NCBI RefSeq assembly: GCF_018860825.1
Contig: NZ_JAHKPZ010000015.1
Span: 434,001 to 498,000 of the forward strand
Reading direction: 5' to 3'
Origin: Lacinutrix sp. C3R15
GTDB taxonomy: Bacteria; Bacteroidota; Bacteroidia; Flavobacteriales; Flavobacteriaceae
Length of the DNA stretch: 64,000 bases
Positions 9,321 to 17,752 of this stretch are shown here, piece by piece. Both the position numbers and the translations under genes were made by a program. A model generated the notes under the pieces. That model ran no database searches. It was given only the letters and a program-made list of their open reading frames with translations, and had not been told where the DNA came from. How positions within the stretch are numbered: the stretch's first letter is position 1; each line of letters starts with the position of its first letter.

Positions 9321-10676
9321 ATGAACGTACATTTTATAGCTATTGGTGGTTCTGCAATGCACAATTTAGCCCTAGCATTACACAACAAAGGATATCAAGT
9401 AACAGGAAGTGATGATACCATTTTCGAGCCTTCTAAATCTAGATTAGCAGCTAAAAACCTTTTGCCAGAGTCTTTTGGTTGGTTTCCAGAAAAAATAACA
9501 GCAGATGTAGATGCTATTGTTTTGGGTATGCATGCTAAAGCAGACAATCCAGAATTGTTAAAAGCCCAAGAGTTAGGCTTAAAAATTTACAGTTATCCTG
9601 AGTTTTTGTACGAGCAGTCTAAACACAAAACCAGAGTTGTTATTGGCGGAAGTCATGGTAAAACAACCATTACATCTATGATTTTACACGTTATGCATTA
9701 TCATGATCGAGATGTAGATTATATGGTTGGTGCACAATTAGAAGGTTTTGATGTTATGGTAAAATTAACAGAAGACAATGACTTTATTGTTTTAGAAGGT
9801 GATGAGTATTTAAGTTCGCCAATAGACAGAAGACCAAAATTTCACTTATATAAACCCAATATTGCTTTACTAAGTGGTATTGCTTGGGACCATATTAATG
9901 TGTTTCCTACCTATGAAAATTATGTAGAGCAGTTTAGCATTTTTGTAGATAGCATTGTTAAAGGCGGAAGTATAAATTATAACGAAGAAGATGCTGAGGT
10001 AAAACGCGTAGTAGAAGCATCAGAAAATCCTATTCGTAAAATTGCTTACCACACACCAGAATATACCGTTGAAGATGGTGAAACCTTGTTAGATACACCT
10101 GAAGGTTTAATGCCAATTGAAATTTTTGGTAAACATAATCTTAATAATCTAGCAGGAGCAAAATGGATTTGCCAACACATGGGAATTGATGAGGACGATT
10201 TTTATGAAGCAGTTTCTACCTTTAAAGGAGCTAGCAAACGATTAGAAAAAATTGCAGAAAGTGCCACTAGTGTAGCTTATAAAGATTTTGCGCATTCGCC
10301 AAGTAAAGTAGAAGCTACAACCAAAGCAGTTAAAGAACAATATAAAAACAGAACATTGGTTGCTTGTTTAGAATTGCATACTTATAGTAGTTTAAATGCA
10401 GAGTTTTTAAAAGAATACAAAGGAGCTTTAGATGCAGCAGATGTTGCAGTTGTTTTTTACTCACCACATGCCGTAGAAATTAAAAAACTTGAAGAAGTGT
10501 CGCATGACCAAATCGCCAATGCTTTTCAACGCGATGATTTAGTTATTTGTACTAATCCTGAGGAGTTTAAAGATTTTTTGTTCAAACAAAATTTTGATAA
10601 CAAAGCCTTATTGCTAATGAGTTCTGGTAATTATGGAGGTTTAGATTTTGATGAGGTTAAAGAGTTAATCCATTAA
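9321..10676 (+). CDS. mpl: UDP-N-acetylmuramate:L-alanyl-gamma-D-glutamyl-meso-diaminopimelate ligase
   Basis: A Mur-ligase family protein of 451 residues, the usual length for Mpl. The N-terminal Rossmann segment is MNVHFIAIGGSAMHNLALAL and the central ATP loop is GGSHGKTT (109-116). The start FIAIGGSAM rather than the MurC-type GIGGIGMS, together with the size, favours Mpl over MurC. Mpl reattaches recovered murein tripeptide to UDP-MurNAc in the cytoplasm, in peptidoglycan recycling. It appears to be transcribed alone. MurC is the main alternative and is less likely. Confidence 0.8.
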   Translation: MNVHFIAIGGSAMHNLALALHNKGYQVTGSDDTIFEPSKSRLAAKNLLPESFGWFPEKITADVDAIVLGMHAKADNPELLKAQELGLKIYSYPEFLYEQSKHKTRVVIGGSHGKTTITSMILHVMHYHDRDVDYMVGAQLEGFDVMVKLTEDNDFIVLEGDEYLSSPIDRRPKFHLYKPNIALLSGIAWDHINVFPTYENYVEQFSIFVDSIVKGGSINYNEEDAEVKRVVEASENPIRKIAYHTPEYTVEDGETLLDTPEGLMPIEIFGKHNLNNLAGAKWICQHMGIDEDDFYEAVSTFKGASKRLEKIAESATSVAYKDFAHSPSKVEATTKAVKEQYKNRTLVACLELHTYSSLNAEFLKEYKGALDAADVAVVFYSPHAVEIKKLEEVSHDQIANAFQRDDLVICTNPEEFKDFLFKQNFDNKALLLMSSGNYGGLDFDEVKELIH

Positions 10677-10679
10677 GAT

Positions 10680-10758
10680 ATTGTCATACCTGAGCTTGTA
10701 GAAGTCGCTCTTTTCGGAAGATTCAGCATCTTAGTTAAAAATTATAGAGTTCTACAAA
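10680..10758. repeat. Degenerate intergenic repeat able to fold
   Basis: The spacer contains TCATACCTGAGCTTGTAGAAG (from 10684) and an inverted 8-mer pair TTGTAGAA (10694-10701) / TTCTACAA (10750-10757). It resembles the dispersed 'GTCAT..TGAGCTTGT.GAAG' intergenic repeats common in flavobacterial genomes. Only one copy is in the window, so repeat status rests on that resemblance. Confidence 0.4.
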
Positions 10759-10854
10759 ATAAAATAAGGATAGATACGTTATGCTAAAACCAATCAAACC
10801 AGTATTTTATAAAGCATAATTACGTTTTTTAACTATTAATCAAACCAAATAAAT

Positions 10855-11505
10855 ATGAAACGTATTCTTTTTTCTGTATGCTTTTTTACCCTTTTCTTTT
10901 CGTGTAATTCTGATGATGATACTAATAATAGTGTGGTAACTCCAGAGGCTGGATTTTACGCCTTAACGGTTGGTAATTCTTGGGAGTATCGCTATTATGA
11001 TTATAATACATCTAGTAATAGTTTTGTAGCTAGTACTATTACCGAATCTGTATCTATTGTTTCTACTGAAGAAATAGAAGGTGAAACTTATTTTAAATTT
11101 AGATATTTTACAAGAGGTAACGATATTAACTCACCCAATTATCCAGCAAATGGAGAGTCTTTTAGGTATTTTAGAGAAGATTTAGGGAATTTGGTAGATG
11201 ATAGAAACGACATTATTTTTCTTAGAGAAGATCATGAAGAACGATTAATAGATTCGTTTGATACTTCTCTTTTTCAGTACCTTCGTTTAGCAGAAAATAG
11301 CTATAATGTTACCACTACTGCAGGAACATTTGATGCTTTAGATATGGAATTATATGCAAGGGGTCAAGATGGTATTCAGTATCCAGGAATTACTCATTAT
11401 TACTATGCAGATGGTATAGGCTTGGTTTTAAATACAAGAACTTTTGTTTCTACTGCTCAACATTTTCTTGAAAGACGATTAGAGTCGTATACTATGGTTA
11501 ATTAA
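10855..11505 (+). CDS. Lipoprotein of unknown function
   Basis: 216 residues. The start MKRILFSVCFFTLFFSC is a lipoprotein signal with the lipidated Cys at residue 17, followed by an acidic, Asn-rich linker typical of flavobacterial outer-membrane lipoproteins (NSDDDTNN). The mature part is beta-rich and has the segment GFYALTVGNSWEYRYYDY; similar 'VGNSWEY' segments occur in many Bacteroidota lipoproteins of unknown role. It ends convergently with the PaiB-like gene, the two frames overlapping by 8 bases. No function is assigned. Confidence 0.7.
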   Translation: MKRILFSVCFFTLFFSCNSDDDTNNSVVTPEAGFYALTVGNSWEYRYYDYNTSSNSFVASTITESVSIVSTEEIEGETYFKFRYFTRGNDINSPNYPANGESFRYFREDLGNLVDDRNDIIFLREDHEERLIDSFDTSLFQYLRLAENSYNVTTTAGTFDALDMELYARGQDGIQYPGITHYYYADGIGLVLNTRTFVSTAQHFLERRLESYTMVN

Positions 11506-12097
11506 ATATAGTATCTAAAAATACCTGGATACTTTCTTGATTAGCACGTATTAATTCTGCTTTAGCATAAGCTGTATCTATAGCTTTTTTGTCTTGTGAG
11601 AGTTTAAATTTACCCTCCCAAGAATCTATAGTAATTTCAAATAGTTTAATGTATTCTAGATTAGCTTCCATTCTTGGGTTGTCTACTTCTAGAATATATT
11701 TGTGTTCTGGAGCTTCTAAAAATTCGGTCATTTTAATTAAAGATTCTTTTAAAGCTTCTTTATTTTCAATTGCTTTAACACTTCCTTTTAGGTGCACTTT
11801 TACATAATTATAAGTAGGTAATTGTGTGGTAGTATAAATGCTTGGCGAAATATAGCATTGTGGACCAGAAAAAATAACCGTTACCTCATTATTATCTTGT
11901 AAGAACTTGGTTTGCGGATTGTAAATATCAATATGACCAATAAGTTTTCCATCTGTTTCTCTATATATTAATGGCAAGTGTGTAATGTAAGGTGAATTTT
12001 CTTTTACAGAAATTACAGTGGCAAGAGGATAGGTTTTAATCACTTCTAATAAATGATTTCTATTATTATCTTGATGATGTTTAGGAGGATACTTCAA
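11498..12097 (-). CDS. PaiB-family FMN-binding protein (putative negative transcriptional regulator)
   Basis: 199 residues. MKYPPKHHQDNNRNHLLEVI at the start, ITHLPLIY, GHIDIYNPQ and SGPQCYISPSIY ... LPTYNYVKVHLKG match the PaiB/FMN-binding split-barrel family at the usual length. The first codon appears to be TTG (12095-12097): no ATG lies upstream in frame, and the family start aligns here. Bacillus PaiB represses sporulation and protease genes, but in most bacteria the role is unproven. The gene is divergent from radC, its start lying 64 bases from the radC start. Confidence 0.8.
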   Translation of the reverse strand: MKYPPKHHQDNNRNHLLEVIKTYPLATVISVKENSPYITHLPLIYRETDGKLIGHIDIYNPQTKFLQDNNEVTVIFSGPQCYISPSIYTTTQLPTYNYVKVHLKGSVKAIENKEALKESLIKMTEFLEAPEHKYILEVDNPRMEANLEYIKLFEITIDSWEGKFKLSQDKKAIDTAYAKAELIRANQESIQVFLDTIFN

Positions 12098-12124
12098 AAG
12101 GAAAATGAATTTAAATGTATGATT

Positions 12125-12156
12125 TTTGATTTATCAATTTACAATAATTATATTTA
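12125..12156 (+). promoter_or_regulatory. Putative radC promoter
   Basis: TTTG (12125-12128), 20 bases, then TATATTTA (12149-12156), one base off the TAnnTTTG consensus. The box ends only 4 bases before the radC ATG at 12161, implying a very short or absent leader. Confidence 0.45.
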
Positions 12157-12160
12157 TAAG

Positions 12161-12859
12161 ATGCAAGAAAAATCTCCTTCCTTTTCCATAAAAAATTGGA
12201 GCCAAGATGATAGGCCTCGCGAAAAACTTCGCGACAAAGGCAAGGTTGCTTTAAGTGATGCAGAATTGGTTGCTATTTTAATAGGCTCTGGTAATAGAGA
12301 AGAAAGTGCTGTGGCTTTATGTAAACGTATTTTGGCTAGTGTAGACAATAATTTAGGCGAACTTGGCAAACTGTCTGTAAAACAACTCATGCAATTTAAA
12401 GGTATTGGTGAAGCTAAAGCAATAAGTATTACTGCTGCATTAGAATTAGGAAGAAGGCGTAGAGCAGGAGAAGCTCTAGAGAAAAAGAAAATAACCTCTA
12501 GTGTTTCGGTTTTTGAGCTTATGCAACCGGTTATTGGTGATTTATCTCATGAAGAATTCTGGATTGTGTACTTAAATAACTCTAATAAAGTAATACAGAA
12601 AAACCAATTGAGTAAAGGTGGTATTACAGGAACTTTAGTAGATGTGCGTTTAGCACTAAAAACCGCATTAGAGGTTGGTGCTACAGGAATTATATTGGCA
12701 CATAACCACCCATCAGGAACATTAAAGCCTAGCGAAGCAGATAAGCAAATTACTCAAAAACTTAAAACAGCAGCACAAAGTTTAGATATAAAAGTACTAG
12801 ACCACTTAATTATAACCGAAAAAGCATACTTTAGCTTTGCAGATGAATCCTTATTGTAA
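12161..12859 (+). CDS. radC: RadC-family JAB-domain protein
   Basis: 232 residues from ATG 12161. The frame is open further upstream to 12053, but that would run back into the divergent PaiB-like gene, and MQEKSPSFSIKNWSQDDRPREKL is the normal RadC start. The N-terminal half has the helix-hairpin-helix-like [20 protein letters not shown]. The C-terminal JAB1/MPN-type metal site is HNHPSG followed by the downstream Asp (SEADKQIT). RadC was once linked to DNA repair, but its real role is unclear. It probably heads an operon with the two genes that follow (30-base gap). Confidence 0.88.
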   Translation: MQEKSPSFSIKNWSQDDRPREKLRDKGKVALSDAELVAILIGSGNREESAVALCKRILASVDNNLGELGKLSVKQLMQFKGIGEAKAISITAALELGRRRRAGEALEKKKITSSVSVFELMQPVIGDLSHEEFWIVYLNNSNKVIQKNQLSKGGITGTLVDVRLALKTALEVGATGIILAHNHPSGTLKPSEADKQITQKLKTAAQSLDIKVLDHLIITEKAYFSFADESLL

Positions 12860-12889
12860 AAGCATTAAAAATTGGAATTAAAATAACGA

Positions 12890-14191
12890 ATGTTATTAGT
12901 ATATACACATAAAATTACACCTAGAGTTAAATATGTTTTTAAACATATATGTACTAGAATTTTAGGGCTTCCTGTAACATTTACTACCACTATAGAAGAG
13001 TTTATTGGACATGATAGTTTAAAAATATCATACACTAAACAACCATTAAGCCATGAAATTTTTATTCGTAGTCATGATTTACTATTTGAGCAAGGGTTAA
13101 GTGATGTAGATATTAATGTGCAAAACTGGGAAGACACCAAAGGTTTTTTTGCTGCAGGAGATAAAAGCGTTTTACCTTATGATGTTTTTGCGGCTTCCTT
13201 TTATCTGCTTTCTAGGTATGAAGAGTATTTACCTCATGTAAAAGATGATTATGGTCGTTTTACAGCAGAAGAAAGTTTAGCCTATAAACATCATTTTTTA
13301 CAACAACCTATTGTAGATGTTTGGGCATATAAATTTAAAAAAATACTACAAGAAAACTATCCCGATTTTCAGTTTGCCACAAAACAATACCAAGTAATTC
13401 CTGTAATTGACGTTCCTGAAGCATTTACTTTTAAAAACAAGGGACTTATGCGTAGTTTTGGTGGTACATTACATGATTTAGTAAGCTTTAAATTTAAAAG
13501 GTTGTATACTAGGTTTTCGGTTTTATTTGGGTTTAAAAGAGATACGTATGATACTTTTAAGTACATATTAAACAAACAAAAACAAACTAAATTTAAGTTT
13601 GTGTTTTTCTTTTTAATTGGTGATTATTCCACCTATGATAAAAATATTAATATAAATAAAACCCAGTTTGTTTCGTTAATTAAACAGGTGTCTGACTATA
13701 GTATTGTAGGTTTAAAAGCATCTTATTTTGCAATCTCTAATTTTAAAATACTAAAAAAAGAAAAAGAAAAATTAGAAGCTGTTATAAACACATCCTTATT
13801 AGCTTCTAGAAATTCGTTTTCAAAATTAAATTTGCCAGATACCTATAGAAATCTGGTAGAATTAGAAGTACCAGAAGATTATACCATGGGTTTTGTAAAC
13901 CATATAGGTTTTAGAGCAGGAACCTGTACTCCTTTTTTCTTTTATGATTTAGATTACGAAGTGCAAACGCCTTTAAAAATTTACTCATACCACCTTTTAG
14001 ATTATGCCTTGTTTAAAACCAATTCGCTTTTAGACAAAAAGAAGGTGTTAAACCAGGTAATACATGAAATTAAAAAAGTAAATGGTTGTTTTATTCCTGT
14101 GTTTCATAATTATACATTTAGTGATGTAGAAAGATGGCATGGATTTAAAGAACTTTTTAATATAATAATAGAATCTCCAAACCATGTATAA
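12890..14191 (+). CDS. Polysaccharide-deacetylase-like protein (DUF7033-type) with altered metal-site residues
   Basis: 433 residues. The N-terminal half, with PYDVFAASFYLLSRYEEYL, and the C-terminal GFRAGTCTPFFFYDL are recognisable from a Bacteroidota family with an N-terminal domain joined to a NodB-like fold. In relatives, as I recall them, the metal site reads roughly 'DIDNAYA' and 'HPSY'. Here the first region reads IDVPEAF (D174, P176, E177) and the second LKASY (K276 where His is expected), so metal binding and deacetylation may be lost. It overlaps yjjG by 8 bases and lies 30 bases after radC. The family match is solid; the assignment of inactivity is inference. Confidence 0.7.
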   Translation: MLLVYTHKITPRVKYVFKHICTRILGLPVTFTTTIEEFIGHDSLKISYTKQPLSHEIFIRSHDLLFEQGLSDVDINVQNWEDTKGFFAAGDKSVLPYDVFAASFYLLSRYEEYLPHVKDDYGRFTAEESLAYKHHFLQQPIVDVWAYKFKKILQENYPDFQFATKQYQVIPVIDVPEAFTFKNKGLMRSFGGTLHDLVSFKFKRLYTRFSVLFGFKRDTYDTFKYILNKQKQTKFKFVFFFLIGDYSTYDKNININKTQFVSLIKQVSDYSIVGLKASYFAISNFKILKKEKEKLEAVINTSLLASRNSFSKLNLPDTYRNLVELEVPEDYTMGFVNHIGFRAGTCTPFFFYDLDYEVQTPLKIYSYHLLDYALFKTNSLLDKKKVLNQVIHEIKKVNGCFIPVFHNYTFSDVERWHGFKELFNIIIESPNHV

Positions 14192-14870
14192 AAACATAAC
14201 AGATATTTTTTTTGATTTAGATCATACCCTTTGGGATTTTGATAAAAACTCAGCCTTAACCTTTCAAAAAATATTTGAAATAAATAATGTTGCTATCAAT
14301 ACGGAAGAATTTTTACATCATTATGAACCAATAAATCTTAATTATTGGAAGCTTTTTAGAGAGGAAAAAATAGATAAAGTAAATTTACGCTACAAAAGAC
14401 TTTCTGATACTTTTGAAGCTATAAATTTTACAGCAAAACAAGAATTAATTCATCAGCTTTCAGAAGATTATATTAAGCATCTCTCTAGTTTTAATCATTT
14501 GTTTGATGGTACTGTTGATATTTTAGAATACCTGAAACCCAATTATAATTTGCATATTATTACTAACGGATTTCAAGAAGTACAACATAAAAAGTTAGAA
14601 AAAGCCAACATCAATAATTACTTTAAAACAGTAACCAATAGTGAAATGGTAGGTGTTAAAAAACCAAATCCTAAAATTTTTAACCATGCTTTAGGTTTAG
14701 CTAATACAACAAAAGCACAAAGTATCATGATTGGTGATAATTATGAGGCAGATATACTTGGTGCTTTAGATTTTGGTATAGACGCTATATGTTTTAATTA
14801 TCACAACTTTCCTTTAGACTCAAAAATTAAAAAAATTGAAACTTTAATAGAATTAAAAAAGTATTTTTAA
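14184..14870 (+). CDS. yjjG: YjjG-family noncanonical pyrimidine nucleotidase (HAD superfamily)
   Basis: 228 residues. HAD motif I is FFDLDHTLWDFDKNS near residue 10, with nucleophile Asp and acid/base Asp. Motif II is IITNGF near residue 127, motif III is the Lys in VGVKKPNPKIF, and motif IV is MIGDNYEADILGA. The cap-domain start (DFDKNSALTF) and length match YjjG, which dephosphorylates dUMP/dTMP and modified pyrimidine nucleotides, a house-cleaning role in the cytoplasm. It overlaps the preceding gene by 8 bases. Confidence 0.85.
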   Translation: MYKNITDIFFDLDHTLWDFDKNSALTFQKIFEINNVAINTEEFLHHYEPINLNYWKLFREEKIDKVNLRYKRLSDTFEAINFTAKQELIHQLSEDYIKHLSSFNHLFDGTVDILEYLKPNYNLHIITNGFQEVQHKKLEKANINNYFKTVTNSEMVGVKKPNPKIFNHALGLANTTKAQSIMIGDNYEADILGALDFGIDAICFNYHNFPLDSKIKKIETLIELKKYF

Positions 14871-14919
14871 ATAAAATACCTTAAATTTAGTAAGCTGCTA
14901 ATAATAAGTAGTTTATGTT

Positions 14920-15492
14920 ATGTTTAAGTGTGTTTTAAAATATCGGATACTTCTTTTTTTTAGTGTAATATGTATAACAGCTTGTGTAAGTGATATAGAT
15001 TTTTCACAAAGCGAAAGTTTAACAATTTCACCAACATTAGATGCTAGTGTAATTTATTTTGATACACCAGCAAGCACTTTTGTAGGTGAAGGTGAAGAAC
15101 AAACAATAGTTAGAGATTCTGTTAATGTAGATGTTTTTACAGATGCATTTATTGTAGATAATGTAGCAAAAGTGCTATTTCTATTTGAAGCAACAAATAC
15201 TATAAACAGAAACTTTCAAGCACAAGTAGATTTGCTGGATCAGGCAAACGTATTGCAGCATACTTTTACTTTTTCTGTTGCAGCTTCCTTAAATCAAGAA
15301 GAAATTCTAGCAGAACACCTCGAAATTTTTGAAAACCAATCTTTACAAGCTTTTAAACAAACCACAAAATTAGTAATTACACTTACATTAATGCCAAGTA
15401 ATGATGGTTCTATTTTAACCGAAGATAGTCCTGGAAACTTACAATTTAGGTCAAAAGCTACATTTTATCTTAATATTGATTCCTCTACATGA
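14920..15492 (+). CDS. Lipoprotein of unknown function
   Basis: 190 residues, starting MFKCVLKYRILLFFSVICITAC, a lipoprotein signal with Cys at residue 22. The mature part is beta-rich (SESLTISPTLDASVIYFDTP) with no recognised domain. Its stop overlaps the start of the DUF5723 gene by 4 bases (ATGA), so the two are translationally coupled and probably act together in the outer membrane. Confidence 0.65.
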   Translation: MFKCVLKYRILLFFSVICITACVSDIDFSQSESLTISPTLDASVIYFDTPASTFVGEGEEQTIVRDSVNVDVFTDAFIVDNVAKVLFLFEATNTINRNFQAQVDLLDQANVLQHTFTFSVAASLNQEEILAEHLEIFENQSLQAFKQTTKLVITLTLMPSNDGSILTEDSPGNLQFRSKATFYLNIDSST

Positions 15493-16907
15493 AACAATTA
15501 AGTATGTTATTGTTAATAACTACTTGTTGTGTATGCTTTTCGCAAAACAAGCAGCTTTTGTATGGCTTTCATGATATACCACAAACCCTTTTAATAAACC
15601 CAGGAGCTCCAGTAGCTAATGATGGGTATATTGGTATACCATTTTTGTCTCATATACACGCCAATATTGGTATGTCTAATCTTACTATATATGATATTTT
15701 TGTAGACGATGGTCGTGATTTTAATAGTAAATTAAAAGAGGCTATTTACGCAATGAAAGACACCGATTATTTTGCTGTTAACCAACAATTAGATTTGTTT
15801 TCTGCAGGTTTTGCTTTTGGAAAAGGTTTTGAAAAAAATAAATACATTTCTTTTGGTATGTATAAAGAAACTAATGCTTTTATATATTTCCCTAAAGATT
15901 ATGCCACTTTAGCCTATGAAGGAAACCATCAAAATATAAATAGAATTTTTGATTTAAGTGATTTAAATCTTAGTGGAGAGATGCTTGCTGTTTTTCATCT
16001 AGGATTTAATAAAAAAGTCAATAAAAAACTAAGCTACGGTTTAAGAGGAAAAATTTATTCTAGCATTTTTAATGTTAATGCTACAAAAAATAGCGGAACT
16101 TTTCAAACTACAGTTGGTGAAAATAACTTTTTAAACCACCAATTTTATTTAGATTTAGAAGTGCAAACAACAGGATTTAAAAGCCTTTTAGACGATGAAA
16201 ATTCAGAATTAAGTAACGATATAAACACAATAATGAAACGCGCCTTTTTTGGCGGTAATTTAGGGCTAGGTTTAGATATTGGCTTTACATATAACTTTAC
16301 AGAACAATGGGTTTTAGAAGCGAGTGTTCAGGATGTTGGTTTTATTAATTATAAAAAAGATGTTGAAAATTTTAAATTAGATGGAAATCTTAGATTTGAA
16401 GGAATAAATCCTTTGTTTCCAAAATCAGGAGAAGGACAAACAGCAGAAGAATATTGGGATGCTGTAGAAGCAGACTTTGAAGAATTATTTAAAATAGATA
16501 CCACTAATACCAAATACACCTTGGCTAAACCTATTAAGTTTAATGCCGTTTTACAATATGCATTTGGTAAAAAAAATAATAAAGAGTGTAATTGCTTAGC
16601 AGTACAAGAAGCCTATAAAAACAGGGTAGGAGCACATTTGTTTTTAATGCAGAGACCAAGAAAACCACAAGCAGCATTAACCGCATTTTATTATAGAAGA
16701 CTGCTTTCTAATCTAGGTATAAAAACCAGCTATACATTAGATTCTTATTCTTTTAGTAATGTAGGTATGGCATTATCGGCAAATATTAAAAATGTAAATT
16801 TTTATATAGCAGTAGATAATTTATTAAAATATAAAAACCTAGCAAAAGCACAAAGTGTATCTTTGCAATTAGGGTTTAACTATATATTTAAAAGCAATGA
16901 AAACTAA
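15489..16907 (+). CDS. DUF5723-family outer-membrane beta-barrel protein
   Basis: 472 residues with signal peptide MKQLSMLLLITTCCVCFSQ. The start of the mature part, LLYGFHDIPQTLLINPGAP, and the central GFAFGKGFEKNKYISFGMY ... LGLGLDIGFTYNFTEQW are typical of DUF5723 proteins, FadL/PorV-like barrels of Bacteroidota. No transport substrate is known. It is coupled to the upstream lipoprotein and overlaps the downstream gene by 11 bases, so all three form one transcription and probably functional unit. Confidence 0.75.
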   Translation: MKQLSMLLLITTCCVCFSQNKQLLYGFHDIPQTLLINPGAPVANDGYIGIPFLSHIHANIGMSNLTIYDIFVDDGRDFNSKLKEAIYAMKDTDYFAVNQQLDLFSAGFAFGKGFEKNKYISFGMYKETNAFIYFPKDYATLAYEGNHQNINRIFDLSDLNLSGEMLAVFHLGFNKKVNKKLSYGLRGKIYSSIFNVNATKNSGTFQTTVGENNFLNHQFYLDLEVQTTGFKSLLDDENSELSNDINTIMKRAFFGGNLGLGLDIGFTYNFTEQWVLEASVQDVGFINYKKDVENFKLDGNLRFEGINPLFPKSGEGQTAEEYWDAVEADFEELFKIDTTNTKYTLAKPIKFNAVLQYAFGKKNNKECNCLAVQEAYKNRVGAHLFLMQRPRKPQAALTAFYYRRLLSNLGIKTSYTLDSYSFSNVGMALSANIKNVNFYIAVDNLLKYKNLAKAQSVSLQLGFNYIFKSNEN

Positions 16908-17739
16908 AATTATCTTTTTCCTTTTTATAACAGTATTTACATGTAGTACAATACAAGCTCAAATTAATATTAATGATTACAAATATGTAATTGTACCAAA
17001 CAAGTTCGATTTTTTAAATGAACCAGATCAATATAGATTAAATACATTAACAAAATTACTTTTAGAAAAGCATGGTTTTACTACCATAACAGAAGATGAA
17101 AAATTTCCTGAAGACGCAGTTTTAAATAATTGTTTATCTCTAAAAGCTAATGTGTTAAATGAATCTGGGATTTTTAACTCTAAACTAAAAATACAATTAA
17201 AAAATTGTAAAAATGAAATTGTTTTTACAAGTGATATAGGGTCTTCTAGAGAAAAGCTCTATCAAGTTGCTTATACTTTGGCATTAAGAGAAGCTTTTAG
17301 ATCTTTCCACAAGATTAATTATCAATATCAAGAAAATCCAGAGATATTAGTATATAGTAAAAAAGGAGACAAAGTAGATAAAATTGAAATTGAAAAATTA
17401 AAAGAAGAGATAAAAGTTTTAAAAGAAGAAAAAGAAGCTCAAAACAGTATAGCTATAGTAGATAGTACATTAAAAGAAGAAACCAAAGTAAAAGATAATA
17501 TTGCTGAGGTTAAAGATACTAATACTATAGATGTTTTAACAGCAGTAAGTATTGCTAACGGTTATCAATTAAAAGACAATATGCTTCAGGTGGTTTATAC
17601 CATTAAAAAAACAGGAATCCCTAATGTGTATATAGTAGAAAATAAAGAAGCAATAATCTATATGTTAAATGCTAGTTGGGTAATGGAGTATTATGAAAAC
17701 CAAAAACTACAATCAAAAACATATAACATTAAATTTTAG
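16897..17739 (+). CDS. Secreted coiled-coil protein of unknown function
   Basis: 280 residues with signal peptide MKTKIIFFLFITVFTCSTIQAQ. An N-terminal alpha/beta domain (INDYKYVIVPNKFDFLNEPD) is followed by a charged coiled coil near residues 160-190 (KIEIEKLKEEIKVLKEEKEA) and a small C-terminal beta domain (NMLQVVYTIKKTGIPNVYIV). No family function is known to me. It is the third member of the lipoprotein-DUF5723 cluster, and its role is presumably in the same envelope process. Confidence 0.65.
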   Translation: MKTKIIFFLFITVFTCSTIQAQININDYKYVIVPNKFDFLNEPDQYRLNTLTKLLLEKHGFTTITEDEKFPEDAVLNNCLSLKANVLNESGIFNSKLKIQLKNCKNEIVFTSDIGSSREKLYQVAYTLALREAFRSFHKINYQYQENPEILVYSKKGDKVDKIEIEKLKEEIKVLKEEKEAQNSIAIVDSTLKEETKVKDNIAEVKDTNTIDVLTAVSIANGYQLKDNMLQVVYTIKKTGIPNVYIVENKEAIIYMLNASWVMEYYENQKLQSKTYNIKF

Positions 17740-17752
17740 TTTAAATAAAAAA

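Noticed and set aside
9321-10676. Assignment as murC
   Set aside because: Length, the N-terminal FIAIGGSAM motif and the isolated position outside a mur/fts cluster favour mpl.
11589-11807. Plus-strand frame opposite the PaiB-like gene
   Set aside because: It is fully antisense to a recognised gene, as are the similar short frames opposite rarA, the SusC operon and the ribosomal genes.
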